This document shows positions 1 through 7,432 of a DNA stretch of 64,000 nucleotides, in pieces; position 1 is the first letter of the stretch; every line of letters begins with the position of its first letter. The position numbers and the translations under genes were made by a program. The notes under the pieces are model-generated. The model ran no database searches and was not told the origin of the DNA. It saw only the letters and a list, made by a program, of their open reading frames with translations. The DNA comes from Roseibium algicola. Lineage in GTDB: Bacteria; Pseudomonadota; Alphaproteobacteria; Rhizobiales; Stappiaceae. Location: contig NZ_CP019630.1 of the NCBI RefSeq assembly GCF_001999245.1, forward strand, positions 5,795,001 to 5,859,000, given 5' to 3'.

Positions 1-117
1 TGGGTAAGCTACCGCCGTGCGGTTGACGAATTGTCCCGCCTTTCGGCCCGTGAGCTTGCCGACCTCGGCATCTGCCGCAGCGACATCAAATTTGTCGCGC
101 GTCGTCAGATTGGCTGA
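1..117 (+). CDS. DUF1127 small protein, C-terminal part (5' truncated by window)
   Basis: The frame is open from base 1 and ends at TGA 115-117. The 38 visible residues include LSRLSARELADLGICRSDI, the hallmark LSxLSxxELxDLGIxRxDI segment of DUF1127 proteins, followed by a basic tail (KFVARRQIG). DUF1127 proteins are arginine-rich, about 45-70 aa long. In Rhodobacter sphaeroides a member (CcaF1) is known to bind RNA and to influence maturation of the sRNAs cotranscribed downstream of it. Three CCTCCTCCC hairpins follow directly, so the same gene-plus-sRNA architecture is inferred here. The N-terminus and promoter lie outside the window. Confidence 0.85.
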   Translation, partial: WVSYRRAVDELSRLSARELADLGICRSDIKFVARRQIG

Positions 118-256
118 ATGAAATAAAGAGATCGCGTCCCTAGGCATCCTCCTCCCAGCCGACGGGCGTGTGACACGCAGGGCATCCTCCTCCCAGCCCT
201 GTCACGTCGAAACGTCACCCGCCAGCACCTCCTCCCGCTGGCGGGCGTTCGTTTTT
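118..256 (+). ncRNA. Tandem CCUCCUCCC hairpin sRNAs (CcsR / 'cuckoo' type), three units
   Basis: Three hairpins follow the DUF1127 stop. Unit 1 (135-164) pairs CGTC/GACG and GGC/GCC. Unit 2 (178-201) has a perfect 6-bp stem CAGGGC/GCCCTG. Unit 3 (218-245) is the terminator. CCTCCTCCC lies in each loop, at 148-156, 186-194 and 228-236. Units 1 and 2 share the 18-base direct repeat at 143-160 and 181-198, with the identical loop ATCCTCCTCCCA. The motif resembles the anti-Shine-Dalgarno end of 16S rRNA. In R. sphaeroides, CcsR1-4 sRNAs with this loop motif are processed from a DUF1127 transcript and act in stress responses. Function here is inferred from architecture; processing ends are unknown. 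Confidence 0.8.
218..256 (+). terminator. Rho-independent terminator of the first DUF1127-sRNA unit
   Basis: The arms CCCGCCAGC (218-226) and GCTGGCGGG (237-245) form a perfect 9-bp stem around the loop ACCTCCTCCC. A T-rich tract follows (CGTTCGTTTTT, 246-256). The terminator loop itself carries the CCTCCTCCC motif, so the terminator hairpin is also the last sRNA-like unit. Confidence 0.85.
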
Positions 257-947
257 CTGGCGTCCTGATTTCCTCCCATCCCTGTCTGGTCAGGCAAGAG
301 ATTCCTCAAAATTCTGACACTCCAACGCCAAGTGCGATATCTGGATGTGCTCAACTGTCTCCAGGTCGATGTCTCTGCTCTTGCGGCGACAGCTCGCTCA
401 TTCCTCCAAGCGAAGCATTCCCTGTGAGAAAGCCCAAACGATGCAAGTCAGCACAAAATAGGTATTCACAAGCTGGGTCGTTACCCGGGCCGGGGGCGCA
501 TTCGGATAATTTTATGTCTTCGCTTGTTGCGATGCCATGTTTTCGATTGGGCTGGTAGATCGACAACCTGTCTTGTGAACTCAACCGTCTTCTCCGCTAT
601 CGCCGCCTGCCTTCCGTCAGCGCAGATCACTTGTGCGTACTAGGTCAGTCTAGAGTTTTCAGGCGAGACCAAATGACGGACTGATCCGTAGAAAGGAACC
701 CTCCCGACTCCATTTCCATTTCGCACCTGCGAACACTCAAATCATGACAGCTATGCGAAGCATGCGGGTCGTTTTGCCATTTCAACCCCATTAAGGCTTT
801 TTTAATCTGCATTTTTTGCATATCAGCTTCGCAATTTCCCCTCTACCTCGCACTGCACAAAACACCTATCTTCCAGCCTGTAAGAGATGAACGGGCCAGA
901 CGCCGATCCGCGGTGCCATGGCCATGAGATAGCGAAAGGCCTAAACC
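257..947. other. Intergenic region between the two DUF1127 loci, no convincing gene
   Basis: About 690 bases without a credible reading frame; the only ORF above 70 codons (minus strand, 351-584) has no recognisable features or ribosome binding site. Visible structure: a weak hairpin with CCTCCC in its loop (264-294), a possible hairpin with one bulge (643-650 with 679-687), and a TTAA-N7-TTAA box (791-805). I found neither an EcfG promoter pair (GGAAC/CGTT) nor a clear RpoH-type promoter ahead of the second DUF1127 gene. The region must still hold that gene's promoter and leader. Confidence 0.6.
791..805. promoter_or_regulatory. CtrA-type box TTAA-N7-TTAA
   Basis: TTAA at 791-794, seven bases, TTAA at 802-805: an exact match to the full CtrA recognition pattern known from Caulobacter and other alphaproteobacteria. 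It lies 143 bases upstream of the second DUF1127 start codon. Part of the match comes from a T-run, so chance is not excluded. Regulation by CtrA is an inference. Confidence 0.4.
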
Positions 948-1097
948 ATGATCGATACTGTTGTTCGCAAATTCAATAACTGGAAACGCTTCCGTCAGAC
1001 CTATGACGAGCTGTCCAACCTGTCCAACCGCGAACTGGACGACCTGGGCATTGCCCGCTCCGACATCGCTCGCTACGCGCGCATGTCTGCGAAATAA
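948..1097 (+). CDS. DUF1127 small protein (49 aa)
   Basis: Complete 49-residue protein. ATG at 948 is preceded by AAAGG about eight bases upstream; TAA at 1095-1097. The N-terminal half is basic and aromatic (VRKFNNWKRFRQTYDEL). The C-terminal half has the DUF1127 signature LSNRELDDLGIARSDI, followed by ARYARMSAK. DUF1127 proteins are small arginine-rich proteins, some of them RNA-binding. This copy has its own downstream CCTCCTCCC hairpin and terminator, like the first copy, which suggests a duplicated mRNA/sRNA module. Too short to be found by ORF calls with a length cut-off of about 60 aa. Confidence 0.88.
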   Translation: MIDTVVRKFNNWKRFRQTYDELSNLSNRELDDLGIARSDIARYARMSAK

Positions 1098-1218
1098 CAA
1101 AGCTTCGCGGTCAGAAGGTATCCTCCTCCCAACCTGATGACCGCATCTTCCGCGCTCCATGCGTGGAACTCCAAAAGCGCCTGCCGGTACCTTCCTCCCA
1201 CCGGCGGGCGTTTTTTTT
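1098..1218 (+). ncRNA. CCUCCUCCC hairpin sRNA region behind second DUF1127 gene
   Basis: Hairpin A: GCGGTCA (1107-1113) pairs with TGACCGC (1138-1144) and, inside it, AGGT (1116-1119) with ACCT (1132-1135). The loop 1120-1131 is ATCCTCCTCCCA, identical over 12 bases to the loops of units 1 and 2 of the first locus. Hairpin B: TTCCGCGC (1148-1155) with GCGTGGAA (1161-1168), loop TCCAT, no motif. Hairpin C is the terminator, with the related loop ACCTTCCTCCC. The stems differ completely in sequence from the first locus while the loops are kept, as expected if the loop is the functional element. Known precedent: the CcsR family of R. sphaeroides and rhizobial 'cuckoo' RNAs. Confidence 0.8.
1178..1218 (+). 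terminator. Strong Rho-independent terminator of second DUF1127-sRNA unit
   Basis: An 11-bp stem with one G-U pair: CGCCTGCCGGT (1178-1188) with ACCGGCGGGCG (1200-1210), loop ACCTTCCTCCC, followed by eight T residues (1211-1218). Confidence 0.92.
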
Positions 1219-1392
1219 GTTTTGTCGGCAATCATATCGGTGCCCGACATCAGACCATTCCGTCACATCGATATGGCGCACATTGCGGTTGCCCGACTTT
1301 GCCTGTAATCAGGGCGGCAAAGCAATTGTCCGGATCCACCTTGCCGCAAGTCGGTGACGAAAGGCGGCCGGAACAAGTCCCAGGGACACAAA

Positions 1393-2811
1393 ATGACCCC
1401 CATCCATATCATCGGCGGCGGCCTTGCCGGTTCAGAGGCTGCCTGGCAGATCGCACAAGCCGGACTGCCCGTCGTCCTCCACGAAATGCGCCCTGTCCGC
1501 AAAACGGATGCTCATCAGACCGAAGGTCTTGCCGAACTTGTCTGCTCGAATTCTTTTCGTTCTGACGATTCCGAGCAAAACGCCGTTGGCCTGATACATC
1601 ATGAACTGCGTCAGCTCGGTTCTCTCATCATGTCTTGCGCTGACGCGCATCAGGTACCTGCCGGCAGTGCACTTGCCGTGGATCGGGACGGATTCTCCAA
1701 CGCTGTAACGACCGCACTTCAAAATCATCCAAATGTGACGATCTCGCGTGAGGAAGTCGCAGGTCTGCCCCCCTCTGACTGGGAAAAGGTCATCATTGCA
1801 ACGGGACCGCTGACGTCACCGGCTCTCTCGGCGGCAATCCTGGAAAAAAGCGGGGAAGATGCTCTTGCATTCTTCGACGCTATTGCACCGATCGTCCACT
1901 TCGAAAGTGTTGATCTTTCCAAGGCCTGGTTCCAGTCCCGCTATGACAAGGTGGGGCCTGGCGGCACTGGCAAGGACTATCTCAACTGCCCGCTGGACAA
2001 GGTGCAATACGAAGCATTTATCGATGCGCTTCTTGAAGGTGAAACAGCGGACTTCAAGGAATGGGAAGAAAACACGCCCTACTTTGATGGCTGCCTACCA
2101 ATTGAAGTCATGGCTGCCCGCGGCCGCGAAACACTTCGGCATGGCCCGATGAAGCCCATGGGACTGACCAACGCGCATAATCCGGAGGTGAAGGCCTACG
2201 CGGTTGTGCAATTGCGTCAGGACAATGCACTCGGCACGCTCTACAACATGGTCGGTTTCCAGACAAAGCTGAAATACGGTGCCCAGGCCGACATTTTCAG
2301 GATGATTCCAGGCCTTGAAAACGCACAATTTGCTCGCCTTGGCGGCCTTCACCGCAACACCTTCCTGAACTCGCCGAAGGTTCTCGATGGAACCTTACGG
2401 CTCAAAGCCGATCCTCGGCTGCGGTTTGCCGGTCAGATCACCGGCTGTGAGGGCTATGTGGAATCGGCGAGCGTCGGCTGCCTCGCCGGACTGTTTGCAG
2501 TCTTTGAAGCCCGCGGTCAGGAGATCGTCCCGCCACCCGCAACGACTGCCATGGGTGCGCTGCTCGGTCATATTACCGGCGGACATATCACACGGGACGA
2601 AGGTGCCGGCAAACCGGGCTCTTTCCAGCCGATGAATGTCAATTTCGGCCTCTTCCCCGAAGTGGACGCACCAAACAAGGATGAAAACGGCAAGCGACTG
2701 AAAGGCAAGGACAAGACCCGTGCAAAGAAGCTTGCGATGACCAATCGGGCGAAAACGGACTTCACGGGCTGGCAGGCCAAGTTGGGCCTTGTGAAACAGG
2801 CCGCCGAATAG
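1393..2811 (+). CDS. trmFO: FADH2-dependent tRNA (uracil-54-C5) methyltransferase, folate-requiring
   Basis: Makes ribothymidine-54 in the tRNA T-loop using methylene-tetrahydrofolate and FADH2; cytoplasmic. The 472-aa protein begins [18 protein letters not shown], a Rossmann FAD-binding start (GGGLAG, residues 8-13). It has cysteines in the family contexts VCSNSF (C51) and [10 protein letters not shown] (C234), matching the two catalytic cysteines known in TrmFO. The C-terminal [17 protein letters not shown] segment is present and the length is normal for the family. The start at 1393 is preferred over upstream in-frame codons because AGGGA lies seven bases before it and the FAD motif must be near the N-terminus. 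Monocistronic; convergent with the next gene across a bidirectional terminator. Confidence 0.97.
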   Translation: MTPIHIIGGGLAGSEAAWQIAQAGLPVVLHEMRPVRKTDAHQTEGLAELVCSNSFRSDDSEQNAVGLIHHELRQLGSLIMSCADAHQVPAGSALAVDRDGFSNAVTTALQNHPNVTISREEVAGLPPSDWEKVIIATGPLTSPALSAAILEKSGEDALAFFDAIAPIVHFESVDLSKAWFQSRYDKVGPGGTGKDYLNCPLDKVQYEAFIDALLEGETADFKEWEENTPYFDGCLPIEVMAARGRETLRHGPMKPMGLTNAHNPEVKAYAVVQLRQDNALGTLYNMVGFQTKLKYGAQADIFRMIPGLENAQFARLGGLHRNTFLNSPKVLDGTLRLKADPRLRFAGQITGCEGYVESASVGCLAGLFAVFEARGQEIVPPPATTAMGALLGHITGGHITRDEGAGKPGSFQPMNVNFGLFPEVDAPNKDENGKRLKGKDKTRAKKLAMTNRAKTDFTGWQAKLGLVKQAAE

Positions 2812-2875
2812 TCGGTGCCGATTGGCCCCATGTTCAGGCATGTGCGGCCGGATCGAATGCATTTTCATGATTTTC

Positions 2876-2911
2876 AAACAGGCGCTTTTTCTCGCGGGAA
2901 AGCGCCTGTTT
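2876..2911. terminator. Bidirectional terminator between trmFO and the NDUFAF6-like gene
   Basis: A perfect 13-bp inverted repeat: AAACAGGCGCTTT (2876-2888) with AAAGCGCCTGTTT (2899-2911), loop of ten bases. The A/T ends of the arms supply a T-tract on both strands. It sits between convergent genes. Confidence 0.88.
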
Positions 2912-2939
2912 GCGTGTCTGGAAATCAGCCCATACGGGA

Positions 2940-3791
2940 TCAGATGGCCTTCAGTACGTTCCCGGACGCTCGCCAGAGCATCCATTGCCGCCTGAGTTGA
3001 GACATCTCCGCGACCTGCTTCAACGGATCCAGGTCTTCCCGTTCCAGTTTTTTCAGGAATGGCTCCACAAGAACCAATGGCAGGTAGGCTGCCTGACAGG
3101 CAGTTGGTACTTCCTTCGACGCCTGACGCACACGGCCGATGTGGTGGCGGACATGGCCACGCATTTCAGCAAGCACAGCCCGAAGTTCAGCCGTCGTTTC
3201 TCCTCGAAACACTGACTGGACGTCAAGATTGTGCCGGTCACAGACGTCCTTCGGCAAATACATCTGCTGCCGCGACGCATGCCAAGGAAGTGCGCGCATC
3301 AAACCGGTCAGCGCATACGCCACGCCCGCGTGCCCTGCGGCCGTTGCCGTGCCGGCTTCCTTGCCATCATTCAAGACAAGGCAAGCCAGCTGGATCACCC
3401 CAGAAACGGTTTCACCAGCGTAACCTTCCAGATCGTTGAGACTTGGCATCTGGTCGTTGTAGAGATCGTAAACCCTTGCCTCCGCCATCGCCACAAGGCT
3501 TTCTTTCGGCAATTCGTATCGGTCGATCGTCTGCAACAAGGCATTGGCAACTGGATTGGACGCAACAGCTCCATGTTCCGTGCCTTCGAGCAGGTCTCGC
3601 CACCATTGTAGCCGAACTTCACCCGGAAGCGGTTCCGACACCAGTTCTCGAATACGGGAAATCTCGGCGCTGTAGGCATAGAGCGCCATCAGTCCATTGC
3701 GATGGGCTTCTGGTGCCAGCAACGCACTGAGATAGCGGTCCTTGTCAAATTGACGAACCACATCGGCAGCATGTTCAAAATCGGTCGTCAT
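2940..3791 (-). CDS. Squalene/phytoene synthase-fold protein of the NDUFAF6 type
   Basis: 283 aa with the trans-prenyltransferase (squalene/phytoene synthase) fold. The aspartate-rich DxxxD motifs of true prenyl synthases are not recognisable: the first region reads LYAYSAEISRIREL. The segment LMRALPWHASRQQMYLP with KDVCDRHN corresponds closely, as I recall it, to the LRATPYHGSRRKVFLP stretch of human NDUFAF6 (C8orf38), a complex I assembly factor. That points to a respiratory assembly role, not to carotenoid or hopanoid synthesis; this is inference from family knowledge. It is the last gene of the yajC-secD-secF-NDUFAF3-like cluster, 25 bases behind the NDUFAF3 homologue. An ordinary synthase function cannot be excluded from sequence alone. 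Confidence 0.85.
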   Translation of the reverse strand: MTTDFEHAADVVRQFDKDRYLSALLAPEAHRNGLMALYAYSAEISRIRELVSEPLPGEVRLQWWRDLLEGTEHGAVASNPVANALLQTIDRYELPKESLVAMAEARVYDLYNDQMPSLNDLEGYAGETVSGVIQLACLVLNDGKEAGTATAAGHAGVAYALTGLMRALPWHASRQQMYLPKDVCDRHNLDVQSVFRGETTAELRAVLAEMRGHVRHHIGRVRQASKEVPTACQAAYLPLVLVEPFLKKLEREDLDPLKQVAEMSQLRRQWMLWRASGNVLKAI

Positions 3792-3816
3792 AAAGCCCGA
3801 TAGCCTTTGAGGTGCT

Positions 3817-4194
3817 TCAGTCGACAGCGATCAGTGCAGCAGCTACAGCCCGGTCTTCCGACAAAAGCACATTGAAGGTCCGAAGCGCGGCGCCTGTCGA
3901 CATCGGGTCGGACAATATGCCCGCCTCCCGAAACAGCGTTTTCAGCTCTGCCGGCAAAGGTCGAAGTTCCTTGCCGGTTCCGACCAGAAGCACTTCAATG
4001 TCCGCCTGTTCCTCCAGAACCTTCTGAAAGGCTTCAGGAGTAAAGGCGGACGCATCGCTAACGTCCCAGCCGTAGATTCCGCTCGGAACGCATAACAAGG
4101 ATCCGCGATGAGACATCCCGGCAAACCGGAAGCCGCCGTTGCCATAAGCTTCGAGCGGCGCCCGACCGGGAAAATGCGCATCGCGGATTTCCAT
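3817..4194 (-). CDS. Mth938/DUF498 domain protein, NDUFAF3 homologue
   Basis: 125 aa, a single Mth938-like domain. Recognisable features are GGFRFAGMSHRGSLLCVPSGIYGWDV near residues 19-45 (family: GFxxxGxxxxGSxLxxPxxxxxW), IEVLLVGTGKE in the middle and the C-terminal ALRTFNVLLSEDRAVAAALI. Human NDUFAF3 shares this outline and acts with NDUFAF4 and NDUFAF6 in assembling the complex I Q-module. ATG at 4194 is chosen because AGGGACGG precedes it and because the longer frame would overlap the end of secF with a low-complexity arginine run. It lies ten bases after the secF stop, so cotranscription with secDF is likely. Confidence 0.9.
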   Translation of the reverse strand: MEIRDAHFPGRAPLEAYGNGGFRFAGMSHRGSLLCVPSGIYGWDVSDASAFTPEAFQKVLEEQADIEVLLVGTGKELRPLPAELKTLFREAGILSDPMSTGAALRTFNVLLSEDRAVAAALIAVD

Positions 4195-4204
4195 CGTACC
4201 GTCC

Positions 4205-5155
4205 CTAAGCCGACGCTTTCGCCTTTGGAGCCTTTTCGCCATCGTCGTCCTTCGGAGACATGGCCTCCGCACGAAGATTGAACAGGATCAGGAAAGGAGC
4301 CGCCAGGAAGATCGACGAATAGGTGCCGATCACGATACCGAAGATCATTGCCAGGGTGAACGACTGGATGACCTCACCGCCGAAGATGTAAAGCGCGAAA
4401 AGCGCCAGCAGCGTCGTGAGAGACGTCATGGTCGTACGAGACAGCGTCTCGTTGATCGACATGTCGAGCACTTCCGTCAATGGCCGCTTCTTGTATTTGC
4501 GCAGGTTCTCGCGAATACGGTCATAAACGACCACGGTATCGTTGAGTGAGTAACCGATGATGGTCAGAACGGCCGCGATACTGGACAACGAGAAATCAAG
4601 CTGCAGCAGGACGAACAGGCCAATGGTTATGACCACGTCGTTGGCCGTTGTCAGAATGGCCCCAACTGCAAACTGCCACTCGAAGCGGAACCAGATGTAG
4701 AACAGGATCGCCAGCAACGAGGCGGCAACCGCGATTGCCCCTGCCTGAGCAAGCTCACCCGAAACACGCGGGCCCACAACTTCGACGCGGCGGAAATCCA
4801 CTTCCTGACCTTCGAAAATGGTTCGCACCTTGCCGATAACGGCCTGCTGAGCAAGCTCGCCACCCGGCTGTTCTTCAACACGGATCAAAATGTCGTCCGA
4901 CCCGCCGAATTCCTGCACCTGGACATCCCCAAGGTTCAGGGAAGACAGATCGGAACGGATCGAGGCAACATCGGCCGGACCATCGGTCTTGATTTCGATG
5001 ATGGTACCGCCCTTGAAGTCGATGCCGTAGTTTAGCCCAACGGTGAAGAAGGCGGCGATTGATGCGATCACCAGTACGATGGACAGCGGAAAACTGACTT
5101 TCCGCAGCCACATGAATTTGATTTTGGTGTTGTCCGGAACAATTCTCAGCAACAT
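4205..5155 (-). CDS. secF: Protein translocase subunit SecF
   Basis: 316 aa inner-membrane subunit of the SecDF complex, which uses the proton gradient to complete Sec-dependent export. A first transmembrane segment (about residues 18-40) is followed by LNYGIDFKGGTIIEI, the typical SecF start of the periplasmic domain. About five further membrane segments follow, including LTIIGYSLNDTVVVYDRIRENL, the conserved SecD/F signature around TM4. GGGAG lies nine bases before ATG 5155. It is 16 bases downstream of secD and cotranscribed with it. The charged lysine-rich C-terminal tail (DDDGEKAPKAKASA) is typical in alphaproteobacteria. Confidence 0.97.
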   Translation of the reverse strand: MLLRIVPDNTKIKFMWLRKVSFPLSIVLVIASIAAFFTVGLNYGIDFKGGTIIEIKTDGPADVASIRSDLSSLNLGDVQVQEFGGSDDILIRVEEQPGGELAQQAVIGKVRTIFEGQEVDFRRVEVVGPRVSGELAQAGAIAVAASLLAILFYIWFRFEWQFAVGAILTTANDVVITIGLFVLLQLDFSLSSIAAVLTIIGYSLNDTVVVYDRIRENLRKYKKRPLTEVLDMSINETLSRTTMTSLTTLLALFALYIFGGEVIQSFTLAMIFGIVIGTYSSIFLAAPFLILFNLRAEAMSPKDDDGEKAPKAKASA

Positions 5156-5171
5156 TTGAAAGTCTCCCGGA

Positions 5172-6782
5172 TCAAATCGGCAATTTCGACGGACGGCGGT
5201 GGCGGAGCCAAAGGGCTACCAGCAACCGGCTGAACGTGAATGCCGAGAACACTGTGGTGAAGATACCGATGGCCAATGTCACGGCGAAGCCCTTGACCGG
5301 ACCCGAGCCGAGCTGGAACAGGATCACGGCGGCGATCAGAGTCGTGATGTTGGCATCCAGGATCGTACCGAGGGCACGGCTGAAGCCAGCATCCACCGCA
5401 GAAATGACAGATCTCCCTGCCCTTGCTTCTTCGCGAATACGCTCGAAAATCAGCACGTTCGCATCCACCGCCATACCGATCGTCAAAACGATACCTGCAA
5501 TGCCGGGCAAGGTCAGTGTTGCCTGCAGCATTGTCAGCGCACCAAAGATCAGGAAGATGTTCACCATCAGAGCAAGGTCTGCAATGATGCCGAAGCGGCC
5601 ATAGGCCAGGATCATGAAGACGATCACCAGACCGCCGCCGATGATAGACGCCAACTTGCCTGCTTCAATGGAGTCAGCGCCGAGGCCCGGACCGATAGAG
5701 CGTTCCTCGATGACGGTCAGCTTGGCCGGCAACGCACCGGCGCGCAACAGCACGGCAAGGTCGTTGGCGCCCTCCAGCGTGAAGCTGCCGGAAATCTGAC
5801 CTGAACCACCGGTGATCGGCTCACGGATAACCGGCGCGGAAATGACTTCATTGTCGAGCACGATTGCGAACGGACGGTTGACATTCTGCTGCGTGATCTG
5901 GGCGAACTTGCGCGCGCCGGACTGATTGAAGCGGAAGTTCACAACCGGTTCGTTGTTGCGCTGGTCGAAGCTGACCTGAGCATCGACAAGGTCTTCGCCC
6001 GACAGGAGCGGCGCTTCCTCGAGAAGATAAGGAATGGGCGGATCATCAACCGAAGTCATGATGACAGTGCCTGCAGGCGGACGGTTCTGAAGCGCCTGTT
6101 CGCCGGACATGGACGTATCGACCATGTGGAAAGTGAGCTGCGCCGTCTGGCCGACGAGATCTTTCAAGCGTTCCGGATCATCTTCACCCGGCGCTTCGAC
6201 CAGAATCCGGTCGGCGCCCTGGCGCTGGATGCTGGGTTCCGTAGTCCCCAGTTCATCGACACGACGCCGGATGACCTCGATGGATTGCTGGACGATATTC
6301 GTCATGCGATCCTCAAGGCCACGCTCGGAATAGGAAAATCGAACCAGACCGTCTTCCGTCACGGTCATGTCAAACTCATTGACCGCCTGACCGCCAAAAA
6401 CACTGGAGGCCAGCGGGTTGACGAGTGGTTGCAGACGCTCTTCCGCATCGGCCAGCCGCGACAGATCGCGAATACGAACCTGAGCGGCGTCTCCCTGAAC
6501 TCCGAGCCCCGTATACCCGATGCGCGGATCTTCGCGCAGGGTTGACCGGATATCGCCGACCAGCGCCTTCATGCGCTTCTGGACGTAATCCTGCTTGTCG
6601 ATTTCATAAAGCAGATAAGCACCGCCCTGAAGGTCGAGACCGAGAACCATCTGGTTCTTCGGCAGGAAGTCCGGCCAGCTTTCAAGTTGTTTTTGGGAGA
6701 AGAAATTCGGCAGCGTGGTCAGGATGCCAGCGGCAACCACAAGCACGATCAGCGCGATTTTCCAGCGTGCGAAATAGAGCAT
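5172..6782 (-). CDS. secD: Protein translocase subunit SecD
   Basis: 536 aa. It has an N-terminal membrane segment (residues 6-24), LGLDLQGGAYLL (around residue 47), a large periplasmic region with the P1 head domain, and a C-terminal block of five membrane helices with VLTIGMAVDANVLIFERIREE, the SecD signature including the conserved Asp. SecD pulls translocating chains on the periplasmic side together with SecF. The ATG at 6782 is preferred over the in-frame TTG two codons earlier because AAGG sits about seven bases upstream of the ATG. Operon order is yajC-secD-secF, with no separate secDF fusion. Confidence 0.97.
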   Translation of the reverse strand: MLYFARWKIALIVLVVAAGILTTLPNFFSQKQLESWPDFLPKNQMVLGLDLQGGAYLLYEIDKQDYVQKRMKALVGDIRSTLREDPRIGYTGLGVQGDAAQVRIRDLSRLADAEERLQPLVNPLASSVFGGQAVNEFDMTVTEDGLVRFSYSERGLEDRMTNIVQQSIEVIRRRVDELGTTEPSIQRQGADRILVEAPGEDDPERLKDLVGQTAQLTFHMVDTSMSGEQALQNRPPAGTVIMTSVDDPPIPYLLEEAPLLSGEDLVDAQVSFDQRNNEPVVNFRFNQSGARKFAQITQQNVNRPFAIVLDNEVISAPVIREPITGGSGQISGSFTLEGANDLAVLLRAGALPAKLTVIEERSIGPGLGADSIEAGKLASIIGGGLVIVFMILAYGRFGIIADLALMVNIFLIFGALTMLQATLTLPGIAGIVLTIGMAVDANVLIFERIREEARAGRSVISAVDAGFSRALGTILDANITTLIAAVILFQLGSGPVKGFAVTLAIGIFTTVFSAFTFSRLLVALWLRHRRPSKLPI

Positions 6783-6853
6783 GGTCAAGCCTTAAATGCA
6801 GCCAGGCCGATCTGAACCGGCCCGGCGGTATCATCGAAGCGGCGCGGATCGCG

Positions 6854-7189
6854 TTACGCGTTTTCCTTGGCCGGTTCGGTTTTGGAGCGCACTTCCTGCA
6901 CCATGGAACGTACGAGACGAACCTTGACGCCCTCGGAAAGTTCGACCTGCACTTCACCGTCGTCTACGACTTTGGAAACCTTGCCGATCAGGCCACCGGT
7001 GGTCACGATGGTGTCACCACGGCGAAGGTTGGCAACCATGTCCTGATGCTTCTTCATGCGCTGACGCTGCGGGCGGATGATCAGGAAATACATGATTGCG
7101 AAGATCGCCACGAAAGGCAGGATCTGGATCAAGAAACCGGAAGCGCCTGCCGGACCGGCTGCCTGCGCGTAGGCTGGTGTGATAAACAT
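6854..7189 (-). CDS. yajC: Sec translocon accessory protein YajC
   Basis: 111 aa. A short N-terminal stretch is followed by one hydrophobic helix (LIQILPFVAIFAIMYFLII, about 22-40) and the conserved cytoplasmic part RPQRQRMKKHQDMVANL, RGDTIVTTGG and KVSKV, as in all YajC proteins. It forms part of the SecDF-YajC subcomplex of the inner membrane. AGGAG lies seven bases before ATG 7189. First gene of the secDF operon; the promoter must lie in 7190-7400. Confidence 0.95.
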   Translation of the reverse strand: MFITPAYAQAAGPAGASGFLIQILPFVAIFAIMYFLIIRPQRQRMKKHQDMVANLRRGDTIVTTGGLIGKVSKVVDDGEVQVELSEGVKVRLVRSMVQEVRSKTEPAKENA

Positions 7190-7432
7190 TCACTTCTCCT
7201 AAGTGGCGTTTTTGGTGACCACCGACCCCTCTGTCGGGTCTTCGGCAAAAACGCTCTCATTCTGGTGGCGCGGACTATAACTGCGGCGCGCCTCATTTCA
7301 AGCTTTGCAAGCAGTTTCCAGCGTACCGGTATGGGAATAACTGACGTTTTCGTGTTTCCCGCACCGTGTTAATCCTGCCATCACTTAATTCAGGGCCTGA
7401 CATGGGCCTTTTTGACAGGGCTTGCAAGAAGA

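Noticed and set aside
118..256. CRISPR array
   Set aside because: The repeated CCTCCTCCC units have irregular spacing, different flanking stems and no constant spacer length. They form hairpins behind a DUF1127 gene, which fits the sRNA explanation.
351..584. 77-codon minus-strand frame in the spacer between the DUF1127 loci
   Set aside because: No ribosome binding site, no domain, unusual composition compared with neighbouring genes.
660..947. EcfG (general stress) promoter ahead of the second DUF1127 gene
   Set aside because: A GGAAC occurs near position 697, but no CGTT follows at 16-17 bases.
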